Assembly (NCBI RefSeq): GCF_039548895.1 | Contig: NZ_JBCLVG010000001.1 | Source of the DNA: Orlajensenia stereocauli | GTDB lineage: Bacteria > Actinomycetota > Actinomycetes > Actinomycetales > Microbacteriaceae | Direction: 5' to 3' (one strand) | Length of the DNA: 64,000 nt | Shown here: piece by piece, positions 1 to 8,898 of the stretch | Position numbering within the stretch: the first letter of the stretch is position 1 | Layout: each line of letters begins with the position of its first letter | Notes under the pieces: model-generated | The model's input: only the letters and a program-made list of their open reading frames with translations | What the model was told of the DNA's origin: nothing | Databases searched by the model: none | Program-made: the position numbers and the translations under genes

Positions 1-402
1 GCGGAGGTTGCCCATGGCCTCGCGCACGTCCTTGACCCACGTGCGGATGGCCGGAGCCTCGCCGTCGATCGCGGTCTTCGCGGTGCGGAGGAAGTTGGTG
101 TTGGTCACACCGGGGATCTCGACCGGGTACTGCATCGCGAGGAAGAGTCCGGCGCGAGCACGCTCGTCGACGGTCATGTCGAGCACCTCGGCGCCGTCGA
201 ACACCACCGATCCGCCCTCGACGTGGTACTTGGGGTGACCGGCGATCGTGTACGCGAGGGTCGACTTTCCCGAGCCGTTGGGGCCCATGACGGCGTGGAT
301 CTCGCCCTCGTTGATGGTGAGGTCGACACCCTTCAGGATGTGCTTGGTTCCCTGGTCGGTCTCGACGCTGACGCGGAGGTCCTTGATCTCAAGAACTGAC
401 AT
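1..402 (-). CDS. sufC: Fe-S cluster assembly ATPase SufC (3' end cut by window)
   Basis: SufC is the ABC-type ATPase of the cytosolic SufBCD scaffold that builds Fe-S clusters. The visible N-terminal 133 residues begin MSVLEIKDLRVSVE and contain the Walker A motif GPNGSGKS near residue 40, followed by the SufC-type stretch AMQYPVEIPGVTN. The ABC signature and Walker B lie beyond the window edge. It is the last visible gene of the minus-strand order sufB-sufD-Rieske ferredoxin-sufC, 60 nt after the Rieske gene. Motifs and context make the call secure; only completeness is unknown. Confidence 0.95.
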   Translation of the reverse strand, partial: MSVLEIKDLRVSVETDQGTKHILKGVDLTINEGEIHAVMGPNGSGKSTLAYTIAGHPKYHVEGGSVVFDGAEVLDMTVDERARAGLFLAMQYPVEIPGVTNTNFLRTAKTAIDGEAPAIRTWVKDVREAMGNLR

Positions 403-462
403 TGCTCTTCTGTGTCTCTTTCATTCCGTCGGCACACGCGGTGCCGAAGACTGTGGCGCGGT

Positions 463-789
463 TCAGACCGCGACTGTGATGGTGGGGTCGATGTAGATGT
501 CGCCGTCGCGGATCTCGACCTGGTACACGGGTACCGGGTCGTAGGCCGGAAGCGACAGCGGCTTGCCCGTGCGCAGCGAGAACTTCGAGCCGTGCGCCCA
601 GCATTCGAGCGTGTCCTCCTCGACGAAACCCTCCGACAGTGAGATGTCACCGTGGGTGCAGGTGTCGCCGATGGCGAACACGGCGCCCGAGTCGTCCTTC
701 ACGACGGCCATCGCGACGCCGTCGATGTCGACCTTGACGGCCTGGTTCGCCTCGAGCTCGTCGACGGCGCAGATGCGCTGGGCGCTCAC
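463..789 (-). CDS. Rieske-type [2Fe-2S] ferredoxin of the suf operon
   Basis: A 108-residue Rieske protein of the non-heme iron oxygenase ferredoxin type. The ligand pairs are visible as Cys44/His46 (CTHGD) and Cys63/His66 (CWAHG), enough for one [2Fe-2S] cluster. There is no signal peptide or membrane segment, so it is cytosolic. Its GTG start overlaps the sufD stop (GTGA), implying translational coupling. Rieske ferredoxins between sufD and sufC are common in Actinobacteria; a role as electron donor or cluster carrier for the Suf machine is inferred from position only. Confidence 0.9.
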   Translation of the reverse strand: MSAQRICAVDELEANQAVKVDIDGVAMAVVKDDSGAVFAIGDTCTHGDISLSEGFVEEDTLECWAHGSKFSLRTGKPLSLPAYDPVPVYQVEIRDGDIYIDPTITVAV

Positions 790-1988
790 GATGCCAGCAC
801 CGTTCCGACCAGTTCGGTCTCGAGCGATTCCTGCAGGCGTGTCTCGAGCTCGGCGTCGCCGATCTGCTGCACGATCTCGGTGAGGAAGCCGCGCACGACG
901 AGGCGACGTGCCTCGTCCTCGGTGATGCCGCGACTCATGAGGTAGAAGAGCTGCTCGTCGTCGAAGCGCCCCGTGGCACTGGCGTGTCCGGCGCCGGCGA
1001 TGTCGCCGGTCTCGATCTCGAGGTTCGGCACCGAGTCTGCGCGGGTGCCGTCTGTCAGCACCAGGTTGCGGTTCTGCTCGTAGCTGTCGGTGCCGGTGGC
1101 CTTGTTGCCGATGAGCACGTCGCCGATCCAGACGGAGCGGGCTCCCTGCCCCTGCAGAGCACCCTTGTAGGTCACTCGCGAGCGGGTGTTCGGCGCATCG
1201 TGGTTGACGTAGACCTGCTGCTCGAGGTGCTGTCCGGCATCGGAGAAGTACAGGCCGAACGCCTCGACGTCTGCTCCCTGCTCGGCGAGGAGCGTCGTGG
1301 GGTTGACCCTCACGATCGACCCGCCGAGCGAGACGACGATGTGCTTGAGCTTGGCGTCGCGGCCGACACGCGAGAAGTGCGTTGCGGTGTGGATGGCGTC
1401 ATCCGCCCATTCCTGCACCGTCACGACCGAGAGCTGGGCGCCCTCGCCGACCACGATCTCGACGTTCTCCGCGAGGCGGGCCTCTCCGGTGTTCTGCAGC
1501 ACGACGAGCGCTCGGCTGAACGGAGCGGCCTCGATCACAGTGTGCGCCGCGCGCGGGCCGGAGCCGAGTGCGCCGCGGTTCAGCGTGAACGTCTTCGACT
1601 CCTCGCCCGTCACCGAGATGACCAGGGCCTGCTCGAAGCTGGTCCATGCGTTCGCTGATGCGCGCTCCTCGGGGATGCCGGCAGAGCCGATCCTGGCGTC
1701 ATCGCGGGAGACCCACGCTGCGCTCACGCCGTCGACGCTTGTCGCCGTGTAGTCGTAGCGCGAACCGTCGAGGTCGCCGGCTGTGAGGTCGGTGAGCTTC
1801 GCGACGGGCGAGTAGCGCCACTCGACCTCGCGACCGGTGACGGCTGCGAAGTCGGCGACGTCAGTCGACTTGGGTCGAGCGGAGCGGGTCTGGACCGGAA
1901 CCTTGTTGGCCCAGTCGCCGTCGCTGTGCTTCTTGAGACCGTGCTGCTCGAAAGTGGGAACGGTGGGTGCGTTGGTTACGGCACTCAT
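786..1988 (-). CDS. sufD: Fe-S cluster assembly protein SufD
   Basis: A 400-residue SufD, the scaffold partner that pairs with SufB and binds SufC. The C-terminal half has the SufB/SufD beta-helix fold signature and ends with the typical block DEQLFYLMSRGITEDEARRL, shared with SufB but without SufB's catalytic features. Length fits the family. It starts 35 nt after sufB and its stop overlaps the start of the Rieske gene, consistent with one polycistronic suf message. Confidence 0.96.
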   Translation of the reverse strand: MSAVTNAPTVPTFEQHGLKKHSDGDWANKVPVQTRSARPKSTDVADFAAVTGREVEWRYSPVAKLTDLTAGDLDGSRYDYTATSVDGVSAAWVSRDDARIGSAGIPEERASANAWTSFEQALVISVTGEESKTFTLNRGALGSGPRAAHTVIEAAPFSRALVVLQNTGEARLAENVEIVVGEGAQLSVVTVQEWADDAIHTATHFSRVGRDAKLKHIVVSLGGSIVRVNPTTLLAEQGADVEAFGLYFSDAGQHLEQQVYVNHDAPNTRSRVTYKGALQGQGARSVWIGDVLIGNKATGTDSYEQNRNLVLTDGTRADSVPNLEIETGDIAGAGHASATGRFDDEQLFYLMSRGITEDEARRLVVRGFLTEIVQQIGDAELETRLQESLETELVGTVLAS

Positions 1989-2023
1989 CTAGCCTACGAG
2001 TCCTTTCGACGTGAGGAGAATGG

Positions 2024-3442
2024 TCATCCGACAGAGCCTTCCATGCCCATTTCGATGAGCTTGTTGAGTTCGAGCGCGTACTCCATGGGCAGCTCGCGGG
2101 CGATCGGCTCGATGAAGCCGCGCACGATCATGGCCATGGCCTCGTCTTCGGGCATACCGCGGCTCATGAGGTAGAACAGCTGCTCCTCGGAGACCCGCGA
2201 GACCGTGGCCTCGTGCCCGAGCTGTACGTCGTCGACACGGATGTCGATGGCCGGGTAGGTGTCGGAGCGGGAGATGGTGTCGACCAGGAGGGCGTCGCAG
2301 CGCACGGTGTTGGCGGAGTGGTGCGCGTTGGCATCCACCCGCACCTCGCCGCGGTAGCCGGCGCGGCCGCCGCCCCGGGCGATCGACTTCGAGACGATCG
2401 AGCTCTGCGTGTGCGGAGCCATGTGGATCATCTTGGCGCCGGCGTCCTGGTGCTGGCCGGGGCCGGCGAAGGCCACCGAGAGGGTCTCGCCCTTGGCGTG
2501 CTCGCCCATGAGGTAGATCGACGGGTACTTCATCGTCACCTTCGAGCCGATGTTGCCGTCGATCCACTCCATCGTCGCGCCTTCACCGGCGGTGGCGCGC
2601 TTGGTGACGAGGTTGTAGACGTTGTTCGACCAGTTCTGGATCGTCGTGTAGCGAACGCGGGCGTTCTTCTTCACGATGATCTCGACCACGGCGGAGTGCA
2701 GCGAGTCGCTCTTGTAGATCGGGGCCGTGCAGCCCTCGATGTAGTGGACGTAGCTGCCCTCGTCGGCGATGATCAACGTGCGCTCGAACTGGCCCATGTT
2801 CTCGGTGTTGATGCGGAAGTAGGCCTGCAGGGGGATCTCGACGTGCACTCCCGGCGGCACGTACACGAACGATCCACCCGACCACACGGCAGTGTTCAGA
2901 GCGGCGAACTTGTTGTCGCCCGACGGGATGACGGTGCCGAAGTACTCGTCGAAGAACTCGGGGTGCTCCTTGAGAGCCGTATCGGTGTCCATGAAGATGA
3001 CACCCTGAGCCTCGAGCTCCTCGTTGATCTGGTGGTACACCACCTCGGACTCGTACTGGGCGGCGACGCCCGAGACGAGGCGCTGGCGCTCGGCCTCGGG
3101 GATGCCGAGCTTCTCGTAGGTGCTCTTGATGTCGTCGGGCAGGTCTTCCCAGGTCTGGGCCTGCTTCTCGGTCGACCGCACGAAGTACTTGATGTTGTCG
3201 AAGTCGATCTCCGACAGGTCGGCACCCCAGGTGGGCATCGGCTTGCGTTCGAAGAGCTGGAGCGCCTTCAGGCGCCGCTGCAGCATCCAATCGGGCTCCT
3301 GCTTCAGAGCCGAGATGTCGCGAACCACCTCCGGCGAGATCCCACGCCGGGCGGATGCGCCTGCAGCGTCGGAATCCGACCAGCCGAACTCGTAGGTACC
3401 GAGCCCTTCCAGTTCGGGGCGGTCGATGAGAACGTCCGACAT
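2024..3442 (-). CDS. sufB: Fe-S cluster assembly scaffold SufB
   Basis: SufB is the core scaffold subunit on which clusters are assembled. The 472-residue protein carries the family blocks GGSFVYVPPGVHVEIPLQAY, EGCTAPIY and FYLMSRGMPEDEAMAM. It is continuous, with no intein, unlike some mycobacterial SufB genes. The ATG at 3442 is preferred over a GTG seven codons upstream because it has a purine-rich Shine-Dalgarno (AAAGAGGGAG) just ahead. First visible gene of the suf operon; no sufR-like regulator is upstream, the divergent neighbour being ctaA. Confidence 0.97.
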   Translation of the reverse strand: MSDVLIDRPELEGLGTYEFGWSDSDAAGASARRGISPEVVRDISALKQEPDWMLQRRLKALQLFERKPMPTWGADLSEIDFDNIKYFVRSTEKQAQTWEDLPDDIKSTYEKLGIPEAERQRLVSGVAAQYESEVVYHQINEELEAQGVIFMDTDTALKEHPEFFDEYFGTVIPSGDNKFAALNTAVWSGGSFVYVPPGVHVEIPLQAYFRINTENMGQFERTLIIADEGSYVHYIEGCTAPIYKSDSLHSAVVEIIVKKNARVRYTTIQNWSNNVYNLVTKRATAGEGATMEWIDGNIGSKVTMKYPSIYLMGEHAKGETLSVAFAGPGQHQDAGAKMIHMAPHTQSSIVSKSIARGGGRAGYRGEVRVDANAHHSANTVRCDALLVDTISRSDTYPAIDIRVDDVQLGHEATVSRVSEEQLFYLMSRGMPEDEAMAMIVRGFIEPIARELPMEYALELNKLIEMGMEGSVG

Positions 3443-3499
3443 GTCTCCCTCTTTCCTACCCATGACGACCGGCTATCAATCCGGCTCATTCCCCTTCCG

Positions 3500-3513
3500 C
3501 GTATGTGGATACG
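3500..3513. promoter_or_regulatory. Small palindrome in the sufB/ctaA divergent region
   Basis: CGTAT-gtgg-ATACG is a perfect 5-bp inverted repeat 58 bp upstream of the sufB start, in the 233-bp region shared with ctaA. It could be an operator for iron or oxidative-stress control of suf, but no known consensus is matched. I could not place confident -35/-10 boxes for either gene here. Confidence 0.25.
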
Positions 3514-3675
3514 AACGGTCACGAGGTCTGATTTGTGCGGGGCAGCTTCTGTGCGTACCTAGAATTGTCGAAGGAACCGAAAGAGCGTGTGCCGACTGAT
3601 TGACACCGGTGACACGCGGTTCTCCAACCAATTGATTCTACAGGCACCCGCGGTGACGTTGCAGCGGCACCGCCC

Positions 3676-4650
3676 GTGAGTCTGCCGTACGAAGAACAGG
3701 ACCTCCCCGACGTGTCGCGATTTCTGAACTGGCTCCCCACGCAGATCGATCGCCGTGTGTGCGTCTTCGCCTGGCTCTCGCTGGTCGCCCAGATCGTGCT
3801 CATCGGCACGGGCGGGCTGGTCCGCCTGACGGCATCCGGGCTCGGATGCCCCACGTGGCCCACCTGCACCGCGGACTCCCTCGTGAACACTCCCGAGATG
3901 GGCATCCACGGGGTGATCGAGTTCGGCAACCGCCTCATGACCTTCGTCCTCGTCTTCATCGCGATCGCGATGTTCCTGCTCGTCATCCGCATGCGCGCCG
4001 AACGCCGCGACCTCTTCCGGCTCTCGCTGTTCATCGGCCTCGGCATCCCGGCCCAGGGAGTCATCGGCGGCCTCAGCGTGCTGACCGGCCTCAACCCCTA
4101 CGTCGTCGGCCTGCACTTCGTGGTCTCGATCGTTCTCGTCTGCCTCGCCACGGCCCTGGTGCACAGGGTCTACGCCGCACCGGGCGCCCGTGTCCTCGCC
4201 GTACCGCGTTGGTACGCGGTCATCGCGCACGTCACGAGCGCCGTCGTCGCGATCACGATCGTGGTCGGCATCATCACCACGGGGTCGGGCCCGCACGCCG
4301 GTGACGCGGACGCCCCGCGCAACGGACTCGACCCGGAGGTGCTGCAGCACGTGCACTCCTGGCCCGCCTACGCGACGCTGGCGCTCACTGTGGCCATGCT
4401 CCTCGCCGTGCTGGTGGCGAAGATCCCCGGCGGCGGGACCGTGCTCCTCCTGCTCGCCGTCGAGCTCGCGCAGGTCGTCGTCGGCCTGATCCAGGCGCGC
4501 ACCGGGCTTCCGCCCTTCCTCGTCGGTCTGCACATGGTGCTGGCCGCCTGCCTCGCCGCAGCCATGACGAACGTGGTGCTCTCCCTACGTCGGTCCCAGG
4601 CGGCAACGCCGAAGGCGACCGAGCACCGCGACGCTCGCGTGAGCGCATGA
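3676..4650 (+). CDS. ctaA: Heme A synthase (COX15/CtaA family)
   Basis: Converts heme O to heme A for aa3-type cytochrome c oxidase, in the cytoplasmic membrane. The 324-residue protein has about eight hydrophobic segments and the family signature GGLVRLTASGLGCPTWPTC near residues 50-68, including the conserved Cys pair region, plus conserved His residues in the helices (for example GIHGVIEFGNR and GLHFVVS). The GTG at 3676 is the first start; a downstream GTG at 3711 (VSRFLNWLP) is an alternative. ctaB, the preceding step, lies 0.9 kb downstream on the other strand. Confidence 0.94.
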   Translation: MSLPYEEQDLPDVSRFLNWLPTQIDRRVCVFAWLSLVAQIVLIGTGGLVRLTASGLGCPTWPTCTADSLVNTPEMGIHGVIEFGNRLMTFVLVFIAIAMFLLVIRMRAERRDLFRLSLFIGLGIPAQGVIGGLSVLTGLNPYVVGLHFVVSIVLVCLATALVHRVYAAPGARVLAVPRWYAVIAHVTSAVVAITIVVGIITTGSGPHAGDADAPRNGLDPEVLQHVHSWPAYATLALTVAMLLAVLVAKIPGGGTVLLLLAVELAQVVVGLIQARTGLPPFLVGLHMVLAACLAAAMTNVVLSLRRSQAATPKATEHRDARVSA

Positions 4651-4678
4651 CAGCGGCGCGTGAGCCCATGTCGCTCAC

Positions 4679-4713
4679 GTCAGAGCGTCGTCTCGCCTCA
4701 CGACGCGACTGAC
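4679..4713 (+). terminator. Putative rho-independent terminator of ctaA
   Basis: Left arm 4679-4691 and right arm 4700-4713 are complementary with one bulge (core CGTCGT/ACGACG, 8-nt loop), starting 29 nt after the ctaA stop. There is no T tract, as usual in high-GC Actinobacteria. Confidence 0.45.
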
Positions 4714-4775
4714 GCCGCTCTCAGCACGATCGGCGTCGACGGCGCGCCAGCCGTGAATGCGGGCGGTCACGCTCG

Positions 4776-4781
4776 TAGACT
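4776..4781 (+). promoter_or_regulatory. -10 box placing transcription start at the ATG of the 4788 gene
   Basis: TAGACT lies 6 nt before the ATG at 4788 and there is no Shine-Dalgarno between them, the layout of a leaderless promoter. The -35 (GTGAAT at 4753-4758, 17-bp spacer) is weak. Confidence 0.45.
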
Positions 4782-4787
4782 CCCGGC

Positions 4788-5507
4788 ATGACAGCCGGCT
4801 CAGTGCCCGCGGACGACAGGCTCGACATCGAGGCGATGGCGAGGCATCAGGCTCGCGCGGCCTGTCGCAGGCTCGCCGACACGCCATACGACAACGGGTT
4901 CATGCCGCTGTACGCCGACCTGTACCTCGACTCGCGGCCGTACGCCTCGTTCGCGGTCGTTCCCGACGAGCGAGCCCTCGATGTGCTGCATCACATCACG
5001 AAGCACCTGAACGCCGATGCCATCGCCATCACGAGCGACACCTGGATCGCAGTCGGGCTCGACCCCGAGACGCGGGCATCCGCCACGATCGAGTCCAGGT
5101 TCGAGGTCGGCGACCCGCGGGTGTCCGAAGCGCTCGCCGTGACTGTCGGCTCACTCGACGACGGCCTGCTCTCGGTGCGCATCCCGTACGCGCGCAGCGT
5201 GATGGACGGCCTCGAACTCAGCGAACCCATCATCAGCGGGCTCAGTGGCGACGACGAGTTCCACGGCCCGATCAGCGAGAGCCTCGTCGATGCGCTCAAC
5301 GGCGCCGAGGATGAGGCTGCGGCATCCGTTCGCGATCGGATCATGGCACCGACGGATGTCGAGGTCGCGATGCTGCTCTTCGACCACGAGGGCTGGGGCG
5401 GATTCGACAGCCTCGATCCGGGATGGGCGCGCACCCGCTTCGGGGTGAGCAACGTCGACGAGACGAATCCTCTCGCCCTGCTGCTCGCCGCCGCAGTGAT
5501 CGACTGA
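4788..5507 (+). CDS. Conserved hypothetical acidic cytosolic protein
   Basis: A 239-residue, acidic protein without signal peptide, membrane segment or motif I recognise. It begins MTAGSVPADDRLDIEAMARH. The middle contains a TWIAVGLDPETRAS stretch and alternating hydrophobic segments suggestive of a mixed alpha/beta fold, but this is only a sequence impression. It appears to be transcribed alone from a leaderless promoter and ends 3 bp from the convergent ctaB stop. Codon use matches its neighbours, so it is a real gene. No function is assigned; position between ctaA and ctaB alone is not evidence for a heme role. Confidence 0.75.
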   Translation: MTAGSVPADDRLDIEAMARHQARAACRRLADTPYDNGFMPLYADLYLDSRPYASFAVVPDERALDVLHHITKHLNADAIAITSDTWIAVGLDPETRASATIESRFEVGDPRVSEALAVTVGSLDDGLLSVRIPYARSVMDGLELSEPIISGLSGDDEFHGPISESLVDALNGAEDEAAASVRDRIMAPTDVEVAMLLFDHEGWGGFDSLDPGWARTRFGVSNVDETNPLALLLAAAVID

Positions 5508-5510
5508 TTC

Positions 5511-6431
5511 CTAGAAGGGCAGCAGCGGGTCGATGCCGATGGCGAGGAACAGCAGCGACAGGTAGGCGATCGACCCGTGGAACACCCGCATCGGCGACAC
5601 GTCGACGTGACGGATGGCCAGGTCGTAGAGGCGGTGCGACTCGTACAGGAACCAGCCGCCGACCACGAGTGCCACGGCGGAGTAGACGAGCCCCATGCCC
5701 GCTACGGGGATGAGCAGCAGCGAACAGGCGACAGTGGCCCACGCGTACAGGATGACCTGGAGGCCGACCTGGGCACGACCGCGCACGACGGCGAGCATCG
5801 GCACCCCTGCGGCCTTATAGTCCTCGCGGTACTTCATCGAGAGCGGCCAGTAGTGCGGAGGCGTCCAGAGGAAGATGATCGCGAACAGGATGAACGGCGT
5901 CCACGACAGGCTGCCCGTGACGGCGGCCCAGCCGATGAGCACGGGCATGCAGCCGGCCACGCCGCCCCAGACGATGTTCTGCGAGGTGCGGCGCTTGAGG
6001 ATCAGGCTGTAGAAGACCACGTACAGCAGGATGGCCCCGAGCGAGAGTGCTGCGGCGAGCCAGTTGGTGAAGGCCCAGAGCCAGACGATGGAGGCGATTC
6101 CGAGCGCCCACGCGAAGACGAGCGCCTCGCGGTCCGTCAGGTCGCCCGTCACGAGCGGACGGCTCTTCGTGCGCTTCATCAGGCGATCGATGTCGCGGTC
6201 GATGTAGCAGTTGAACGCTCCGGCCGACCCGGCGCTCATGGCGCCGCCGACCAGAGTCGCGAGCACGAGCCACAGTGACGGGATGCCGCCCTGCGCGAGG
6301 ATCATCGTCGGAGCGGTGACGACGAGCAGCAGCTCGACCACGCGCGGCTTCGTCAACGAGATGTACGCGTTCAGCTTGCGTCGGACTCCGATGGAGGACG
6401 CGGCGGATCGTGTCTCAAGTGCGACGTTCAT
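5511..6431 (-). CDS. ctaB: Protoheme IX farnesyltransferase (heme O synthase)
   Basis: Transfers a farnesyl group to heme b, making heme O, the substrate of CtaA. The 306-residue polytopic membrane protein has the UbiA-family prenyl-diphosphate binding motif NCYIDRDIDRLMKRTKSRPL near residues 70-90, a second conserved cytosolic segment (YSLILKRRTSQNIVWGG), and about nine hydrophobic helices. The ATG at 6431 has GGGGAG at a good distance. ctaB divergent from tkt is a common actinobacterial arrangement. Confidence 0.96.
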   Translation of the reverse strand: MNVALETRSAASSIGVRRKLNAYISLTKPRVVELLLVVTAPTMILAQGGIPSLWLVLATLVGGAMSAGSAGAFNCYIDRDIDRLMKRTKSRPLVTGDLTDREALVFAWALGIASIVWLWAFTNWLAAALSLGAILLYVVFYSLILKRRTSQNIVWGGVAGCMPVLIGWAAVTGSLSWTPFILFAIIFLWTPPHYWPLSMKYREDYKAAGVPMLAVVRGRAQVGLQVILYAWATVACSLLLIPVAGMGLVYSAVALVVGGWFLYESHRLYDLAIRHVDVSPMRVFHGSIAYLSLLFLAIGIDPLLPF

Positions 6432-6476
6432 TACTCCCCATAATCCGGGAATAGTCGGCCCGGGAATGCTGCCCCC

Positions 6477-6482
6477 AGTCTA
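6477..6482 (-). promoter_or_regulatory. Probable -10 box of ctaB
   Basis: TAGACT on the minus strand 45 nt upstream of the ctaB ATG, matching the TAGnnT -10 boxes of other genes here. It would give a short leader containing the GGGGAG ribosome binding site. No clear -35. Confidence 0.35.
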
Positions 6483-6589
6483 GGCCATCGGCACCCGACG
6501 GAGCCCCACCGCCACCTCACAGCGAGGTCGGCCGACTGTGGGGATCATGCAACCGGACTGTAACGGCGCCCTGCCTCTTCGTCCGTAAT

Positions 6590-6613
6590 AGACAAACACC
6601 CTGTCTCTATACT
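6590..6613 (+). promoter_or_regulatory. tkt: Probable tkt promoter with overlapping inverted repeat
   Basis: A good -10 hexamer TATACT (6608-6613) is preceded by the inverted repeat AGACA-N7-TGTCT (6590-6606), which would sit between -10 and -35 and could be a repressor site for the pentose phosphate operon. The expected -35 position has no good match, so regulation by an activator or repressor is plausible but unproven. Confidence 0.4.
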
Positions 6614-6777
6614 GGGAAGGCTCGCCTATCAGCCTGTGCGCTCGGCGCGATCCGCTCTCATACCGGATCGTTCCGTCATGTCAAGGGCTGTGCCAAGGAT
6701 GACGACGGCGTGCTCCGATAACAACGGGGCCCTGCACTTGCGGTGGCTCCTGACGCATTGAGAAGGGTCAGTTACCA

Positions 6778-8871
6778 GTGCCAGCTCTGCAATGGGAACC
6801 CATCGACGACAAGGCCGTCGACACCGCGCGAATCCTCGCAGCGGACGCGGTCGAGAAGGTGGGCAACGGCCACCCCGGGACGGCCATGAGCCTCGCCCCC
6901 GCGGCCTACCTGCTCTTCCAGAAGGTCATGCGCCGTGACCCGTCCGACAACGAATGGATCGGTCGCGACCGCTTCATCCTCTCGGCCGGCCACAGCTCGC
7001 TGACCCAGTACGTACAGCTCTACTTCGGCGGCTACGGCCTCGAACTCGACGACCTCAAGGCGCTCCGCACCTGGGGCTCGCTCACCCCCGGCCACCCCGA
7101 GTACGGCCACACCGACGGCGTCGAGATCACCACCGGCCCACTCGGACAGGGACTCTCCTCCGCCGTGGGCTTCGCATACGCGCAGCGCTTCGAGCGCGGC
7201 CTGTTCGACCCCGACGCCGCAGCGGGCACCAGCCCGTTCGACCACAACATCTACGTCATCGCCGGAGACGGCGACCTCCAGGAGGGCATCACCAGCGAGG
7301 CGTCATCGCTCGCCGGCCACCAGGAGCTCGGAAGCCTCGTCGTGATCTACGACAGCAACCAGATCTCCATCGAGGACGACACCAACATCGCCTTCACCGA
7401 GGACGTCGCCGCTCGCTACGAGGCCTACCACTGGCACGTGCAGACAGTCGACTGGAAGAAGACCGGCGAGTACGTCGAGGACGTCGCCGAGCTGCACCGC
7501 GCGCTCGAGGCCGCCAAGGCCGAGACCGACAAGCCGTCGCTCATCATCCTCAAGACGATCATCGGCTGGCCGAGCCCGAAGAAGCAGAACAGCGGCAAGA
7601 TCCACGGATCCGCCCTGGGAGCCGAGGAGCTGGCCGCCGTCAAGGAGGTTCTCGGCTTCGACCCCGAGAAGAACTTCGACGTCGCCCCCGAGGTCATCGA
7701 CCACACCCGTCTCGCCCTCGAGCGCGGTGCGGCCGAGCACGCCGAGTGGCAGGTGTCGTTCGACGCCTGGGCTGCGGCCAACCCCGAGCGCAAGAAGCTC
7801 CTCGACCGCGTGCTGACGGGTGAGCTGCCCGACGGCGTCGAGGATGTCCTCCCCGTGTTCGAGGCCGGTGTCGAGGTCTCGACCCGTGCGGCATCCGGCA
7901 AAGTCATCAATGCCATCGCCGGCGTCGTGCCCGAGCTGTGGGGCGGATCGGCCGACCTGGCCGAGTCCAACCTCACGACGATCTCGAGCGCAGCGTCGTT
8001 CGTGCCCAGTGAGCACTCCACCCACGAGTGGACGGGCAACGAGTACGGCCGCGTACTGCACTTCGGAATCCGCGAGCACGCGATGGGCGCCATCCTGAAC
8101 GGCATCGTGCTGCACGGCAACACGCGCCCGTTCGGCGGCACCTTCCTCATCTTCAGCGACTACATGCGCCCGGCCGTCCGACTCGCCGCGCTCATGAAGG
8201 CGCCGGCGATCTACGTCTGGACGCACGATTCCGTCGCCCTCGGCGAGGACGGCCCCACGCACCAGCCGGTCGAGCAGCTCTCGACACTGCGCGCGATCCC
8301 GGGTCTCGACGTGGTGCGCCCCGGCGACGCCAACGAGGTGTCCTACGCCTGGCTCGAGATCCTCAAGCGTCGCCAGGGACCTGCAGGAATCGCCCTGACC
8401 CGCCAGAACATCGCCGTGTTCGAGCGCGGCGACGGAGAGGCATCCGGAGACGTCTTCGCCTCGGCGAAGAACACGGCCAAGGGTGCCTACATCCTGGCCG
8501 AGGCCGCCAACGGAACGCCCGACGTCATCCTCATCGCCACGGGCTCCGAGGTGCAGCTCGCCGTGCAGGCGCGCGAGACGCTCAAGGCCGAGGGCATCAA
8601 CGCCCGGGTCGTGTCAGCACCCAGCATCGAGTGGTTCGAGGAGCAGTCGGCCGAGTACCGCGAGTCGGTGCTCCCGGCATCCGTCACAGCCCGCGTCTCC
8701 GTCGAGGCCGGCATCTCGATGAGCTGGGACAAGTACGTGGGAGACCGCGGCCGCAGCATCTCGATCGAGCACTTCGGTGCCTCGGCCGACTGGAAGACGC
8801 TGTTCCGCGAATTCGGCATCACGGCTGAAGCCGTCGTCGCCGCCGCCAAGGAGTCGCTCGCATCCGCTTGA
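6778..8871 (+). CDS. tkt: Transketolase
   Basis: Thiamine-diphosphate enzyme moving two-carbon units between sugar phosphates in the non-oxidative pentose phosphate pathway. The 697-residue protein shows the N-terminal GNGHPGTAMSLAPAAYL block (His about residue 31), the ThDP/Mg motif GDGDLQEG near 162-169 continuing to YDSNQISID-like YDSNQISIE, and the pyrimidine domain with FGIREHAMGAILNG. Length is normal. GTG start with AGAAGGG upstream. First gene of tkt-tal-pgi-zwf-opcA-pgl. Confidence 0.98.
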   Translation: MPALQWEPIDDKAVDTARILAADAVEKVGNGHPGTAMSLAPAAYLLFQKVMRRDPSDNEWIGRDRFILSAGHSSLTQYVQLYFGGYGLELDDLKALRTWGSLTPGHPEYGHTDGVEITTGPLGQGLSSAVGFAYAQRFERGLFDPDAAAGTSPFDHNIYVIAGDGDLQEGITSEASSLAGHQELGSLVVIYDSNQISIEDDTNIAFTEDVAARYEAYHWHVQTVDWKKTGEYVEDVAELHRALEAAKAETDKPSLIILKTIIGWPSPKKQNSGKIHGSALGAEELAAVKEVLGFDPEKNFDVAPEVIDHTRLALERGAAEHAEWQVSFDAWAAANPERKKLLDRVLTGELPDGVEDVLPVFEAGVEVSTRAASGKVINAIAGVVPELWGGSADLAESNLTTISSAASFVPSEHSTHEWTGNEYGRVLHFGIREHAMGAILNGIVLHGNTRPFGGTFLIFSDYMRPAVRLAALMKAPAIYVWTHDSVALGEDGPTHQPVEQLSTLRAIPGLDVVRPGDANEVSYAWLEILKRRQGPAGIALTRQNIAVFERGDGEASGDVFASAKNTAKGAYILAEAANGTPDVILIATGSEVQLAVQARETLKAEGINARVVSAPSIEWFEEQSAEYRESVLPASVTARVSVEAGISMSWDKYVGDRGRSISIEHFGASADWKTLFREFGITAEAVVAAAKESLASA

Positions 8872-8898
8872 TGCGCAGCATGAAGGAGAACTGAACAC

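Larger units (their letters stand above)
6432..6777. other. 346-bp intergenic region between divergent ctaB and tkt
   Basis: No gene seen. The left part holds the ctaB Shine-Dalgarno and a probable ctaB -10 box. The middle, AT-richer part holds a probable tkt promoter with an inverted repeat. The roughly 165 bp before the tkt GTG is an untranslated leader in which I see no riboswitch-like or strong hairpin structure. Confidence 0.6.

Noticed and set aside
2024..3442. Intein in SufB
   Set aside because: The protein is collinear with intein-free SufB, with no insertion at catalytic positions.
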